Assembly: GCF_039023475.1 (NCBI RefSeq)
Contig: NZ_JBCHVB010000002.1
Location: 582,111 to 646,110 of the forward strand
From: Erwinia sp039023475
Lineage (GTDB): Bacteria > Pseudomonadota > Gammaproteobacteria > Enterobacterales > Enterobacteriaceae
DNA: 64,000 bases
Direction of reading: 5' to 3'
In this document: piece by piece, positions 8,586 to 16,939 of the stretch
How the letters are laid out: every line of letters starts with the position of its first letter
Numbering within the stretch: position 1 is the stretch's first letter
Notes under the pieces: generated by a model
Database searches by the model: none
Seen by the model: the letters and a program-made list of their open reading frames with translations, nothing else
Told to the model about the DNA's origin: nothing
Translations under genes and position numbers: made by a program

Positions 8586-10331
8586 GTGTATTCCTGTAAG
8601 AAAAGAGCGCTAACCCTGCTGTCGCTGGCCCTGCTCAGCATGCCCTTAGTCGCGCAGGCCTGGGAAAAAGATCGCGTCTATAAATTCACGATTCTGCATA
8701 CCAACGATCATCACGGTCATTTCTGGCAGAACGAACATGATGAGTATGGTCTGGCCGCACAGAAAACGATGATGGATAAAATCCGTTACGACGTTCAGGC
8801 GCACGGCGGGCAGGTGCTGATCCTGTCCGGCGGCGATATCAACACTGGCGTACCGGAGTCCGATCTTCAGGATGCCGAACCCGATTTCCGCGGCATGAAC
8901 CTGATTGGCTATGACGCAATGGCTATTGGTAACCATGAATTTGATAATCCGCTGTCGGTGCTTCGTCAGCAGCAGAAATGGGCGAAGTTCCCGCTGCTTT
9001 CCGCCAATATCTACCAGAAAAGCACCGGCAAACGTCTCTTTGAACCCTATGCGCTCTTTAACCGGATGGGGCTGAAAATCGCGGTGATTGGGTTGACCAC
9101 TGATGACACGGCAAAGATAGGCAATCCGGAGTATTTCACCGATATTGAGTTCCATAAGCCGGTAACGGAAGCGAAAGCGGTGGTGGAAGCGCTGCGTGAA
9201 AATGAAAAACCGGATGTTATTATCGCCGCCACTCACATGGGACATTACGACAACGGCCAACACGGCTCGAATGCGCCTGGCGACGTTACGATGGCGCGCG
9301 AACTGCCCAAAGGCTATCTGGATGTTATCGTCGGCGGACATTCGCAGAATCCGGTCTGCATGGAGAAAGAGAACGTCAGGCAAACCAATTATGTCCCCGG
9401 CACGCCCTGCCAGCCTGACCAGCAGAACGGCACCTGGATCGTGCAGGCGCACGAATGGGGAAAATATATTGGCCGGGCTGACTTCAGCTTTGTCAACGGT
9501 AAGCTCACGCTGGAGCATTACGAGCTGGTGCCCATTAACCTGAAGCGCATGGTTAAAAATGAGGATGGCACAACCAGTTGGGTGAATTACGCCGCTGAGA
9601 TCGAAAAAAATCCGGGCATGGTGAAGCTGCTGATGCCTTTCCAGAAAAAAGGCGAAGCGGAACTCGGCGTTAAGATTGGCAGCGTTAAAGGCCGTTTTGA
9701 GGGCGATCGCAGCAAAGTCCGTTTTGTTCAGACCAATCTTGCCCGTTTGCTACTGGCCTCGCAGATTGCGCGTACCCAGGCAGACTTCGCCGTCATGAGC
9801 GGTGGCGGCATCCGGGATTCCATTGAAGAAGGCGTCATTACCTATAAAGATGTGCTGAAAGTGCAGCCCTTTGGTAATACGCTGACCTGGGTCGAGATGA
9901 AAGGAAGTGAAGTAGAAAAATATCTGGCCACGGTTGCCAATATCAAGGCGGATTCGGGCGGCTATGCGCAGTTTGCTAACGTCAGCCTGACGGCAGACGG
10001 CACCGGCGTCAGTAATATCAAAATCAAGGGCGAACCGCTTCAGGCGGATAAAATCTATCGCATGGCGACGCTCAGCTTTAATGCGACGGGCGGCGATGGC
10101 TATCCCGCGGTGGATAAACTGCCGGGCTATGTGAACACCGGCTTTGTTGATGCGGAAGTGCTGAAACAATATATCCAGAGCCATTCACCGCTGGACGCGG
10201 CGGCGTTTGAACCGGGTGGTGAAATTGTGCGCCAGGAAAAGAAAGCGGCGACGCCGGCAGAAGAAAAGACGGCTCCGCCTAAAAAATGGCGGCTGTTTAA
10301 TATCCAGATCGCGATGCACAAGGCAGAATAA
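8586..10331 (+). CDS. ushA: UshA, periplasmic UDP-sugar hydrolase/5'-nucleotidase
   Basis: A 581-residue enzyme that splits UDP-sugars and removes 5'-phosphate from nucleotides so that nucleosides can be imported. It has a signal peptide (about residues 1-25, ending AQA-W), then the metallophosphatase domain with LHTNDHHGHF, GGDINTG and GNHEFDNP, then the C-terminal substrate-binding domain (SGGGIRDSIEEG; FNATGGDGYPA). The start is GTG at 8586, supported by AAGGAG seven bases upstream. E. coli UshA is about 550 residues. Here a lysine- and proline-rich tail of some 30 residues (EKKAATPAEEKTAPPKKW region) has been added. Confidence 0.95.
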   Translation: MYSCKKRALTLLSLALLSMPLVAQAWEKDRVYKFTILHTNDHHGHFWQNEHDEYGLAAQKTMMDKIRYDVQAHGGQVLILSGGDINTGVPESDLQDAEPDFRGMNLIGYDAMAIGNHEFDNPLSVLRQQQKWAKFPLLSANIYQKSTGKRLFEPYALFNRMGLKIAVIGLTTDDTAKIGNPEYFTDIEFHKPVTEAKAVVEALRENEKPDVIIAATHMGHYDNGQHGSNAPGDVTMARELPKGYLDVIVGGHSQNPVCMEKENVRQTNYVPGTPCQPDQQNGTWIVQAHEWGKYIGRADFSFVNGKLTLEHYELVPINLKRMVKNEDGTTSWVNYAAEIEKNPGMVKLLMPFQKKGEAELGVKIGSVKGRFEGDRSKVRFVQTNLARLLLASQIARTQADFAVMSGGGIRDSIEEGVITYKDVLKVQPFGNTLTWVEMKGSEVEKYLATVANIKADSGGYAQFANVSLTADGTGVSNIKIKGEPLQADKIYRMATLSFNATGGDGYPAVDKLPGYVNTGFVDAEVLKQYIQSHSPLDAAAFEPGGEIVRQEKKAATPAEEKTAPPKKWRLFNIQIAMHKAE

Positions 10332-10337
10332 AGGCCA

Positions 10338-10360
10338 GCGGCTCCCGGTGAGGGAGCCGC
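10338..10360. terminator. Bidirectional hairpin between ushA and the PACE gene
   Basis: GCGGCTCCC and GGGAGCCGC form a perfect 9-bp stem with a five-base loop between two convergent genes. There is no T run on the plus strand. Confidence 0.6.
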
Positions 10361-10378
10361 CAGAGTCAGCCAGACGCC

Positions 10379-10813
10379 TCAGACACGGCAGGCGTTGCGC
10401 TGCATCCACCAGCCGCGCAGCTTGTCATAAAGCCAGTTATAGACCACGGTATAGGGCAGATAGAAGAGGAAAAACGCGACTTCCAGCAGAAAGGCCTGCC
10501 ACAGGGTCGTTCCCAGCATCCAGGCCGCTACCGGCAGCCCTATCAGCACAAATCCGCCTTCAAACCCCAGCGCATGCGCTATACGCAATTTCAGACCACG
10601 TTCAACGACGCCACGGGGAAAGAGGCGATCGAAGCCGGCGTTATAAATCATATTCCAGATCATCGCCACCGTCGAAAGCATGATCGCCAGCGCGCCCATC
10701 TGAAACAGCGGCTTATCAAGCGCCCATGAGGCGACCGGGGCGACCAGCACAATGGCCACGCCTTCATAGCCTGTTGCGTGAATAACACGCTCTTTAAGCG
10801 TCCAGGTACGCAT
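10379..10813 (-). CDS. PACE-family (AceI-like) multidrug/biocide efflux transporter
   Basis: A 144-residue protein of two tandem bacterial transmembrane pair domains, four membrane helices in all. All four PACE signatures are present: RVIHATGYE with Glu17 (motif 1A), WNMIYNAGFD (1B), RIAHALGFEGG (2A) and YTVVYNWLYD (2B). These proton-driven pumps export chlorhexidine, acriflavine and probably natural polyamines. The start at 10813 (MRTWTLKERV) has GGAGGAG six bases upstream; a start 23 codons earlier lacks one. It is divergent from a LysR-type gene 88 bases away, the usual AceI/AceR layout. Confidence 0.92.
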   Translation of the reverse strand: MRTWTLKERVIHATGYEGVAIVLVAPVASWALDKPLFQMGALAIMLSTVAMIWNMIYNAGFDRLFPRGVVERGLKLRIAHALGFEGGFVLIGLPVAAWMLGTTLWQAFLLEVAFFLFYLPYTVVYNWLYDKLRGWWMQRNACRV

Positions 10814-10901
10814 AATAACTCCTCCATCAGTAATGCGGGCTATTCTGGTCCGATTATTTGCTAAGATAAAATGAGTACCCATCGAAAAAAGCGATAGAAG
10901 T

Positions 10902-11768
10902 ATGCGTTACTCACCGGAATCACTGGAAGCTTTTGTTCATACCGTAGAGTGTGGCTCCTTCTCTGCCGCCGCCCGTACGCTGCGAAAAAGCCAGTCAACG
11001 ATCAGCACCGCCGTGGCCAATCTGGAAACCGATCTGGGCTTCGCCCTGTTCAGTCGTGATGCCCGTCTGCCGGTATTAACTGAAAATGGCCAGCGGGCGC
11101 TGGCCCAGGTCAGAGAAATACTGGCGGCCAGCGCGCAGCTGGACGATCTGGCCGTGCGGCTGACGGGCGAGGTGGAACCCCGCCTGAGCCTGGCTATCTC
11201 AGATTTCTGGCAGGCGGATTATCATGCATCGCTGCTGCAACGCTTTGCCGGACGCTATCCTGACATCGAATTTGAATGCATGGTTGCTGAAGATGCTGAT
11301 GTGATCGATCTGCTTCAGGCGGGCAGGGCGCATCTGGGTGTCATCCGCGTCCAGCCTGACTACCCGCCTGGCATAATCACTTCCCGGCTCCAGGTTAAGG
11401 CGGAAATGGCGCTGTTTCTGCATCAGGATCATCCGCTTTCGCAGCAGGATCGGGTGACGGCAGGCGATCTTAACTCGGTCAGGCAGCTTTGCCTGAACAC
11501 CTGGATTGAGAAAGAGCGCGTCCAGCCCGGCAGCGTCTGGTCGGCGCCCTCCTACTGGCTGCTGCTGGAGATGGCGGAGCAGGGATTCGGCTGGAGCATT
11601 TTGCCGCGCTGGATGCCGCACCAGTTTGGGCATAACGTGCTGAAGGAGCTGCCGGTAACCGGCTGGCCGCAGCGGATCTCCGTCGATGTGGTCTGGTCAG
11701 GACGCAAGCCGCCTGGTCCGGCGGGACGCTGGATGATCGATCAGCTTATGGCGCAGCGCGCCAGTTAG
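10902..11768 (+). CDS. LysR-family regulator, likely regulator of the divergent PACE pump
   Basis: A 288-residue protein with an N-terminal winged helix-turn-helix (residues 1-60, SFSAAARTLRKSQSTISTAV) and a C-terminal effector-binding domain with the periplasmic-binding fold. It is transcribed away from the PACE transporter gene. LysR regulators commonly activate the divergent gene and repress their own, so the 88-base gap between them should carry its operator. The ligand is unknown; a biocide or polyamine is plausible by analogy with AceR. Confidence 0.9.
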   Translation: MRYSPESLEAFVHTVECGSFSAAARTLRKSQSTISTAVANLETDLGFALFSRDARLPVLTENGQRALAQVREILAASAQLDDLAVRLTGEVEPRLSLAISDFWQADYHASLLQRFAGRYPDIEFECMVAEDADVIDLLQAGRAHLGVIRVQPDYPPGIITSRLQVKAEMALFLHQDHPLSQQDRVTAGDLNSVRQLCLNTWIEKERVQPGSVWSAPSYWLLLEMAEQGFGWSILPRWMPHQFGHNVLKELPVTGWPQRISVDVVWSGRKPPGPAGRWMIDQLMAQRAS

Positions 11769-11830
11769 CGCCTGCGGAGATAAGGAAAAATAGCGGCGTC
11801 AGGTTGCTCCCCGTGGCCGGCCGGATAAAG

Positions 11831-12310
11831 TTAAACAAGCCGGGCTATTGCGGCGAAGTTTGCGTTGAGAAGATCCGCCAGATCCTGCGGCGAAAGTTCG
11901 ATCTCAAGTCCCCGTCTGCCGCCGGAGACAAACACCGTGGCGAACTGCTGCGCCGGGATATCGATCACGGTAGGCAGGCGCTTTTTCTGGCCCAGCGGAC
12001 TGATACCGCCCAGCAGATAGCCGGTGGTGCGCTGAGCGATCTGCGGATCGGCCATCTCCACTTTCTTGGCCCCGAGCGCCTTAGCCACATTTTTAAGATC
12101 GAGCTGCCCTGCCACCGGCGTGACGGCCACGGCCAGGGTTTTGTTGTCGCCATTCAGCGCCACGAGCAGCGTCTTATACACCCTGTCGGCATCAAGGTTC
12201 AGCTTGCGTACCGCCTCGTCGCCATAGTGCGTGTCGCTGGCGTCATGCTCATAGCTGTGGAGCTGAAAAGGGATTTTTTGCTTTTCGAGAAGTTTTACCG
12301 CGGGCGTCAT
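11831..12310 (-). CDS. ybaK: YbaK, Cys-tRNA(Pro)/Cys-tRNA(Cys) deacylase
   Basis: A 159-residue YbaK/EbsC-domain protein that removes cysteine wrongly attached to tRNA-Pro by prolyl-tRNA synthetase. The family lysine in DRVYKTLLVAL (around residue 46) and the GGISPLGQKK segment are present. Length matches E. coli YbaK. It is followed leftwards by the convergent LysR gene. Its neighbour on the other side is the chiX RNA and ybaP, the same order as in E. coli. Confidence 0.95.
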   Translation of the reverse strand: MTPAVKLLEKQKIPFQLHSYEHDASDTHYGDEAVRKLNLDADRVYKTLLVALNGDNKTLAVAVTPVAGQLDLKNVAKALGAKKVEMADPQIAQRTTGYLLGGISPLGQKKRLPTVIDIPAQQFATVFVSGGRRGLEIELSPQDLADLLNANFAAIARLV

Positions 12311-12403
12311 CTGAACGGTCCTTTTATCAGGTAATGGCCGGAGGCCGGGACATTAAAAGAGAAAATAGTGGCGAAAATTCAGGCTTTGAGCGACAATCAG
12401 CCT

Positions 12404-12490
12404 CCCATCAGCAACCTGGTTGCGATGGATAACGAAAATCATAAAAAAATTCTACTTTGACGGGCCGGTAGCGATACTGGCCTTTTTTTT
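12404..12490 (+). ncRNA. chiX: ChiX (MicM) Hfq-dependent small RNA
   Basis: The region lies between ybaK and ybaP, where chiX sits in E. coli. It has the three expected parts. A 5' hairpin is formed by CATC-GCAAC with GTTGC-GATG (about 12406-12428). A single-stranded A/U-rich seed follows, with the ChiX-like segment TTTGACGGGCC. A terminal hairpin GGCC..GTA/TAC..GGCC (12463-12482) is then followed by eight T. The last 40 bases closely match E. coli ChiX as I remember it. ChiX represses chitoporin and chitobiose messages. The T run just overlaps the stop codon of the convergent ybaP. Confidence 0.88.
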
Positions 12491-13289
12491 ATGCTTTTTT
12501 CAGTAAGCCGGGCAGGTTGCCTTCGCCGTAGAGATGCAGCGCGCCGACGGCGACCACATAGTTACCCGGCTTCAGCGCCCTGAGCGCCAGGTTCCACTCC
12601 CGGTTGCGCTGAAGCATCAGCACATCATTCAGCGCACTGTTAAATGTGCCGGGCAGCACCGTCTGACGGGCGGTGGGCGGGCTCTCCAGCCACCAGCCGA
12701 TCATGGTTTGCAGCAGGCGGGCATTGGTATTCCAGTGCCTGAACGTGTCCTGCAGCAGAGAAAGCCCGTTATCCGGCAGCGCCCTGAGCAGCGCCAGCTG
12801 AGTCTCCGGCCCCTCCAGCTCAATCACCGGTTTCTGCTGGGCGCGTGCCGCCTTCAGTAGCTGATAATCAATGCCGTAATCAGCCCTCAGTCCTAAGCGC
12901 TGCGCCTGCTGAGCCTGAAGCATCAGCGCCACCTGCCAGGCGGGCAGCCTGTCTGCCGCTTCGGGAGCGATGGCCACCTCACCGCATAAGCGCTGGAAGA
13001 GAGCCAGCTCATCCGCGTTCAGCCGTTCAGCCAGCGGCGGGCAGGGCTCGCTCTCGCAGAACGGAGAGGCGCCAGTGGTAATATCCGCTTCCACAATCAG
13101 CGCATCGGCACCGGCAAGCCGCTGCTGTAGTTGCGCAGGCAGCGGCATCATTCCCTGCGTACCCATATGAATACTGCCCACCAGATGCAGCTTGCTGCGC
13201 CCAACAATAAGATCCTGTGCCGGATAGGCGTAGCGCACCGGCGACAATTTTCGCCACAGTCCCGTTATCTTACGCAGTAGTGTTCCCAT
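12489..13289 (-). CDS. ybaP: YbaP, TraB/GumN-family protein
   Basis: A 266-residue protein with the TraB/GumN signature: LVGSIHMGTQGMMPLP near the N-terminus and GALHLYGEGNLPGLL at the C-terminus, each with the conserved histidine. Homologues are proposed metalloproteases of the Tiki type or plasmid-copy and exopolysaccharide proteins; the enterobacterial role is unknown. Length and position between chiX and copA match E. coli. Confidence 0.92.
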   Translation of the reverse strand: MGTLLRKITGLWRKLSPVRYAYPAQDLIVGRSKLHLVGSIHMGTQGMMPLPAQLQQRLAGADALIVEADITTGASPFCESEPCPPLAERLNADELALFQRLCGEVAIAPEAADRLPAWQVALMLQAQQAQRLGLRADYGIDYQLLKAARAQQKPVIELEGPETQLALLRALPDNGLSLLQDTFRHWNTNARLLQTMIGWWLESPPTARQTVLPGTFNSALNDVLMLQRNREWNLALRALKPGNYVVAVGALHLYGEGNLPGLLKKA

Positions 13290-13380
13290 ACTCTCGCCTC
13301 CTGTCCGTTAACCCTTCATGCTAACGGTTTACCACGCTCAGGAACAGTGATACCACGCCCGTGGCGAAGCGCGTAGCCGA

Positions 13381-15891
13381 TCAGGCTGCCGGAGGCCGGT
13401 AGCGGATCAGGCGGTTGGCGTTACTGACCACGGTAATGGACGAGAGCGCCATCGCCGCGCCCGCCACTACCGGGCTGAGCAGCGTCCCGGTCAGCGGATA
13501 TAACACCCCGGCCGCAATGGGAATGCCGATGGCGTTATAGATAAACGCGCCCAGCAAATTCTGCTTCATATTTCGCAGGGTCGCTTTAGCGATCGCCAGG
13601 CCATCCACCACGGCGTTCAGATCATGGCGCATCAGCGTGATCGCCGCCGTCTCAATGGCCACGTCGCTGCCGCTGCCCATGGCGATACCCACGTCAGCCT
13701 GCGCCAGCGCGGGGGCGTCATTGATGCCGTCGCCAATCATGGCGACCTGCTCCCCTTTTTGCTGAAGATCGACAATGGCTTTTGCTTTACCGTCGGGCAG
13801 CACGCCGGCAATGACGTCATCCAGGCCCGCTTCGCGCGCAATGGCGCGGGCGGTCTTCTCGTTATCGCCGGTCAGCATCACCAGCCGGTATCCCTGCTGG
13901 CGCAGCCGTTGCAGTGCCGTCACGCTTTCACTACGCAGCGGATCGCGCACGGAAAACATCGCAACAATCTTTCCGTCAGCGGCCAGCAGCACCGGCGTCA
14001 CGCCCAGACCTGCCTGTTCGTCAAGCTGGGCCGAAATAGCGGATATCTCTATCTGCTGTTGTGCCATCAGCGCAGCATTGCCGAGCCAGAGTGAAGTGCC
14101 TGCAACTTCACCGCTGACGCCCAGCCCGCCCAGGGTGCGGAATTGCGCAACGTCCGGCAGCGACAGCTCACCAGCGCGTTCAAGGATGGCATGCGCCAGC
14201 GGATGCTGAGACCCCTGCTCCAGCGCCGCCGCCCAGGCAAGCGCCTGCGCTTCGCTTGTCCCGTTGAAAAGCGCGATTTCAGCGACCTGCGGCTTGCCTT
14301 CGGTCAGCGTACCGGTTTTATCAAACACCAGCGTGGTAAGCGTGCTGGCCCGCTGTAGCGCGTCGGCATCGCGGACCAGTACGCCAGACTCAGCGGCGCG
14401 GCCCACGCCTGCGATAATCGACATCGGCGTGGCGAGGCCCAGCGCGCAGGGACAGGCGATAATCAGCACCGTGGTAGCGATCACCAGCATATAGACCAGC
14501 TGAGGGGCAGGACCGACAAAATACCAGATCGCCGCGCTGATCAGGGCGATGGCGACCACCACCGGCACAAACACCGCTGAAATGCGGTCGGCAAGCTGAC
14601 CTATTTCCGGCTTGCTGCTTTGTGCCTGACGGACCAGGTTAATGATCCGCGACAGTGTGGTATTCCGGCCCACCGCGCTGGCGGTAAACAGCACGCTGCC
14701 ATCCTGCATCACCGTACCGGCATGAACCTCGTCGCCGGTGGCTTTCTGTAGTGGAATAGCTTCACCGGTCAGCATCGCCTCATCCAGCCAGGCTTCCCCC
14801 TGGGTGATAGTACCGTCAACGGGCACCCGATCGCCCGTGGTCAGGCGCAGCGTCATGCCGGGTTCAACGTCGCTTAAGGCCAGGGTTTTTTCGCCCGCCT
14901 CCGTGACGACCCGGGCGACGGGAGGCGTCAGATCCAGCAGGCGCTCCAGCGCCTGAGAGGCGCGCTGGCGGGCTCGCTGCTCCAGCATATGGCCGAGGTT
15001 GATCAGGCCAATAATCATCACGCTGGCCTCATAGTAGAGATGCCGGGCTTCGGGAGGAACGCTGTCGGGCCAGAGGTTAACGCCCATGGAGTAGATCCAG
15101 GCCGCGCCGGTGCCCAGCGCCACCAGCGTATCCATCGTGGCGGTGCCCTGCATCAGACTTTTGGCGGCACTGCGGTAAAAGTGTCCGCCGGCGATAATCA
15201 TCACCAGCAGCGTCACCACACCGATGGCAAGCCAGCCGCTGCGGTTACTTTCCGTCAGCATCATATTGTCGCCGATCATCCCCCAGCCCATCAGCGGGAT
15301 GCCCAGCGCCAGCGCCAGAATGGCCTGCCAGCGGAAGCGGCGCGTTGCCTCACGCGCCGTCTTCTGCTGTTTTTCACGACGTTTGCTGTCATCTTCAATA
15401 ATTTCTGCGCCATAACCCGCGTTTTTAACCGCTTCGGTCAGCGCCTGAGGCGCGGCCTGACCCATCACCAGCGCGCTGCGCTCGGCAAGGTTAACGCGCG
15501 CCCGGCTGACGCCGGGAACGCCTGTCAGCGCCTTCTCCACCCGACTGACACAGCTGGCACAGCTCATACCGTCAATTAACAGATGAAAGCTCTCTGTCGT
15601 TTCTGCCGGAAGCGCTTCTGATTCCGCCGTCAGCGCTTCCGGCTGAGGTTCTGAGTCTGTCAGCGGATCAGGCTTTGGGGAGGTGTCGTCCTGCTTCAGG
15701 CTGGCGTGATAGCCGGCCTGCTCAACGGCGGCGATTAAATCATCCGCGCTGGCGTTGCCGCTGATGCGGGCCTCTTCAAGGGTAACATCGGCCTGGGTGA
15801 CGTCATCACGCTGTTCCAGCGTCTCTTTCACCCGTTTTACACAGTGGCCGCAGGACAAGCCGTCCAGCGTCAGTAACGTAGTCTGTGACAT
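13381..15891 (-). CDS. copA: CopA, Cu(I)-exporting P1B-type ATPase
   Basis: An 836-residue copper pump of the inner membrane. It has two N-terminal metal-binding domains (GLSCGHC at residues 11-17 and GMSCASC near 120), the transmembrane CPC copper site (ACPCALG), the phosphorylation motif DKTGTLTEG, the SQHPLAHAI motif of P1B ATPases and the hinge GDGINDAPAL. I chose the ATG at 15891 (MSQTTLLTLDGLSCG), with CAGGAG eight bases upstream; the frame stays open into the promoter. It is divergent from cueR, with a CueR-type promoter between them. Confidence 0.96.
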   Translation of the reverse strand: MSQTTLLTLDGLSCGHCVKRVKETLEQRDDVTQADVTLEEARISGNASADDLIAAVEQAGYHASLKQDDTSPKPDPLTDSEPQPEALTAESEALPAETTESFHLLIDGMSCASCVSRVEKALTGVPGVSRARVNLAERSALVMGQAAPQALTEAVKNAGYGAEIIEDDSKRREKQQKTAREATRRFRWQAILALALGIPLMGWGMIGDNMMLTESNRSGWLAIGVVTLLVMIIAGGHFYRSAAKSLMQGTATMDTLVALGTGAAWIYSMGVNLWPDSVPPEARHLYYEASVMIIGLINLGHMLEQRARQRASQALERLLDLTPPVARVVTEAGEKTLALSDVEPGMTLRLTTGDRVPVDGTITQGEAWLDEAMLTGEAIPLQKATGDEVHAGTVMQDGSVLFTASAVGRNTTLSRIINLVRQAQSSKPEIGQLADRISAVFVPVVVAIALISAAIWYFVGPAPQLVYMLVIATTVLIIACPCALGLATPMSIIAGVGRAAESGVLVRDADALQRASTLTTLVFDKTGTLTEGKPQVAEIALFNGTSEAQALAWAAALEQGSQHPLAHAILERAGELSLPDVAQFRTLGGLGVSGEVAGTSLWLGNAALMAQQQIEISAISAQLDEQAGLGVTPVLLAADGKIVAMFSVRDPLRSESVTALQRLRQQGYRLVMLTGDNEKTARAIAREAGLDDVIAGVLPDGKAKAIVDLQQKGEQVAMIGDGINDAPALAQADVGIAMGSGSDVAIETAAITLMRHDLNAVVDGLAIAKATLRNMKQNLLGAFIYNAIGIPIAAGVLYPLTGTLLSPVVAGAAMALSSITVVSNANRLIRYRPPAA

Positions 15892-15951
15892 AGTAAGGAC
15901 TCCTGATAGTGTGGTTTGACCCCTTGCGGGTTTTGCAGTAGTTATAAAGCG

Positions 15952-15978
15952 TAAACCTTCCATCAAGGGGAAGGTCAA
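15952..15978 (-). promoter_or_regulatory. CueR-controlled copA promoter
   Basis: Read on the minus strand, TTGACC is followed by the dyad CCTTCC-CCTTGAT-GGAAGG and, after a 19-base spacer, by TACGCT. The over-long spacer and dyad are the hallmark of MerR-family promoters, and the sequence closely matches the E. coli copA operator as I recall it. Confidence 0.9.
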
Positions 15979-15988
15979 GGGGAGTGAA

Positions 15989-16408
15989 ATGAATATCAGC
16001 GATGTGGCGAAAAAAACCGGGCTGACCAGTAAAGCGATCCGTTTTTATGAGGAGAAGGGGCTGGTAACGGCACCGCTGCGCAGTGAAAACGGCTACCGCA
16101 GCTACACGGCGAAGCATCTGGAAGAACTGACGCTGCTGCGACAGGCAAGGCAGGTGGGATTTAATCTGGAAGAGTGCCGCGAAATGGTCGGACTCTTCAA
16201 CGATCCTCACCGGCACAGCGCCGACGTTAAGGCCCGTACGCTCAGTAAAGTGGCAGAAATTGAGTCACACATTCTTGAGCTAAGCCAGATGCGCGAGCGG
16301 CTGCTGGCGCTGGCGGATAGCTGCCCCGGCGACGAAGGGGCAGAATGTCCGATAATCAATAATCTGGCCGGCTGCTGCCACGCTGAATCCGCAGAAAAAG
16401 CCGGTTAG
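15989..16408 (+). CDS. cueR: CueR, copper-responsive MerR-family activator
   Basis: A 139-residue MerR-family protein. The N-terminal winged helix (MNISDVAKKTGLTSKAIRFYEEKGL) is followed by a dimerisation helix and the metal loop ADSCPGDEGAEC, whose cysteines 112 and 120 bind Cu(I). It is followed by a short Cys/His tail (GCCHAE). Binding of copper lets the protein untwist the 19-base-spaced copA promoter next door. Length is close to E. coli CueR (135). Confidence 0.96.
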   Translation: MNISDVAKKTGLTSKAIRFYEEKGLVTAPLRSENGYRSYTAKHLEELTLLRQARQVGFNLEECREMVGLFNDPHRHSADVKARTLSKVAEIESHILELSQMRERLLALADSCPGDEGAECPIINNLAGCCHAESAEKAG

Positions 16409-16468
16409 ATCGGCGATCTTCGCCCCGGATTTTCTGCATCTTCATTTAAATCCGCCTCATGAAGGTTG

Positions 16469-16939
16469 TCAGCGCGGGCTTTTCTCCCGATCCTCCCTGA
16501 CCACCTTAAGCGTAATTCCTTCGATGGCGACAACAACGACGGGCGTTCCGGCCGGGTAGTTTTCTGCGGCCTGCACCCGCCAGCTACTGTCGCCGACCCT
16601 GACGTGGCCGATCCCGCCGGAGAGCGCCTCGTCCAGCGTCAGCCGCTGGCCGATAAGCTGGCTACCGCGCTGATTAAGGGAATTCTGCGGCTGTTCACGC
16701 ACCCGGCCTTTCAGCCACCGGTACCACCACAGGGCGGAAAGCACCGTCAGCAGCGCAAAACTGAGGCCCTGCCACTCCCAGGGAAGCGGCACCAGCCAGA
16801 CCAGCAGGCCCACCAGCACGGCAGCGATGCCGCTCCACAGCAGGTAGCCGCTGGCACCCAGCATTTCGGCCGCCAGCAGCACGCCGCCCAGCGTCAGCCA
16901 CAGCCGCCAGGGATTCGCTAACAGATCGGAAAGCATCAC
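16469..16939 (-). CDS. ybbJ: YbbJ, NfeD-like inner membrane protein
   Basis: A 156-residue protein with N-terminal membrane segments (about residues 5-65) and a C-terminal OB-fold typical of NfeD-family proteins (VRVGDSSWRVQAAENYPAGTPVVVVAIEG). Its start overlaps the stop of qmcA by four bases, so the two are coupled. NfeD-like proteins pair with SPFH/stomatin proteins and are thought to help organise membrane quality control. Confidence 0.92.
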   Translation of the reverse strand: MMLSDLLANPWRLWLTLGGVLLAAEMLGASGYLLWSGIAAVLVGLLVWLVPLPWEWQGLSFALLTVLSALWWYRWLKGRVREQPQNSLNQRGSQLIGQRLTLDEALSGGIGHVRVGDSSWRVQAAENYPAGTPVVVVAIEGITLKVVREDREKSPR

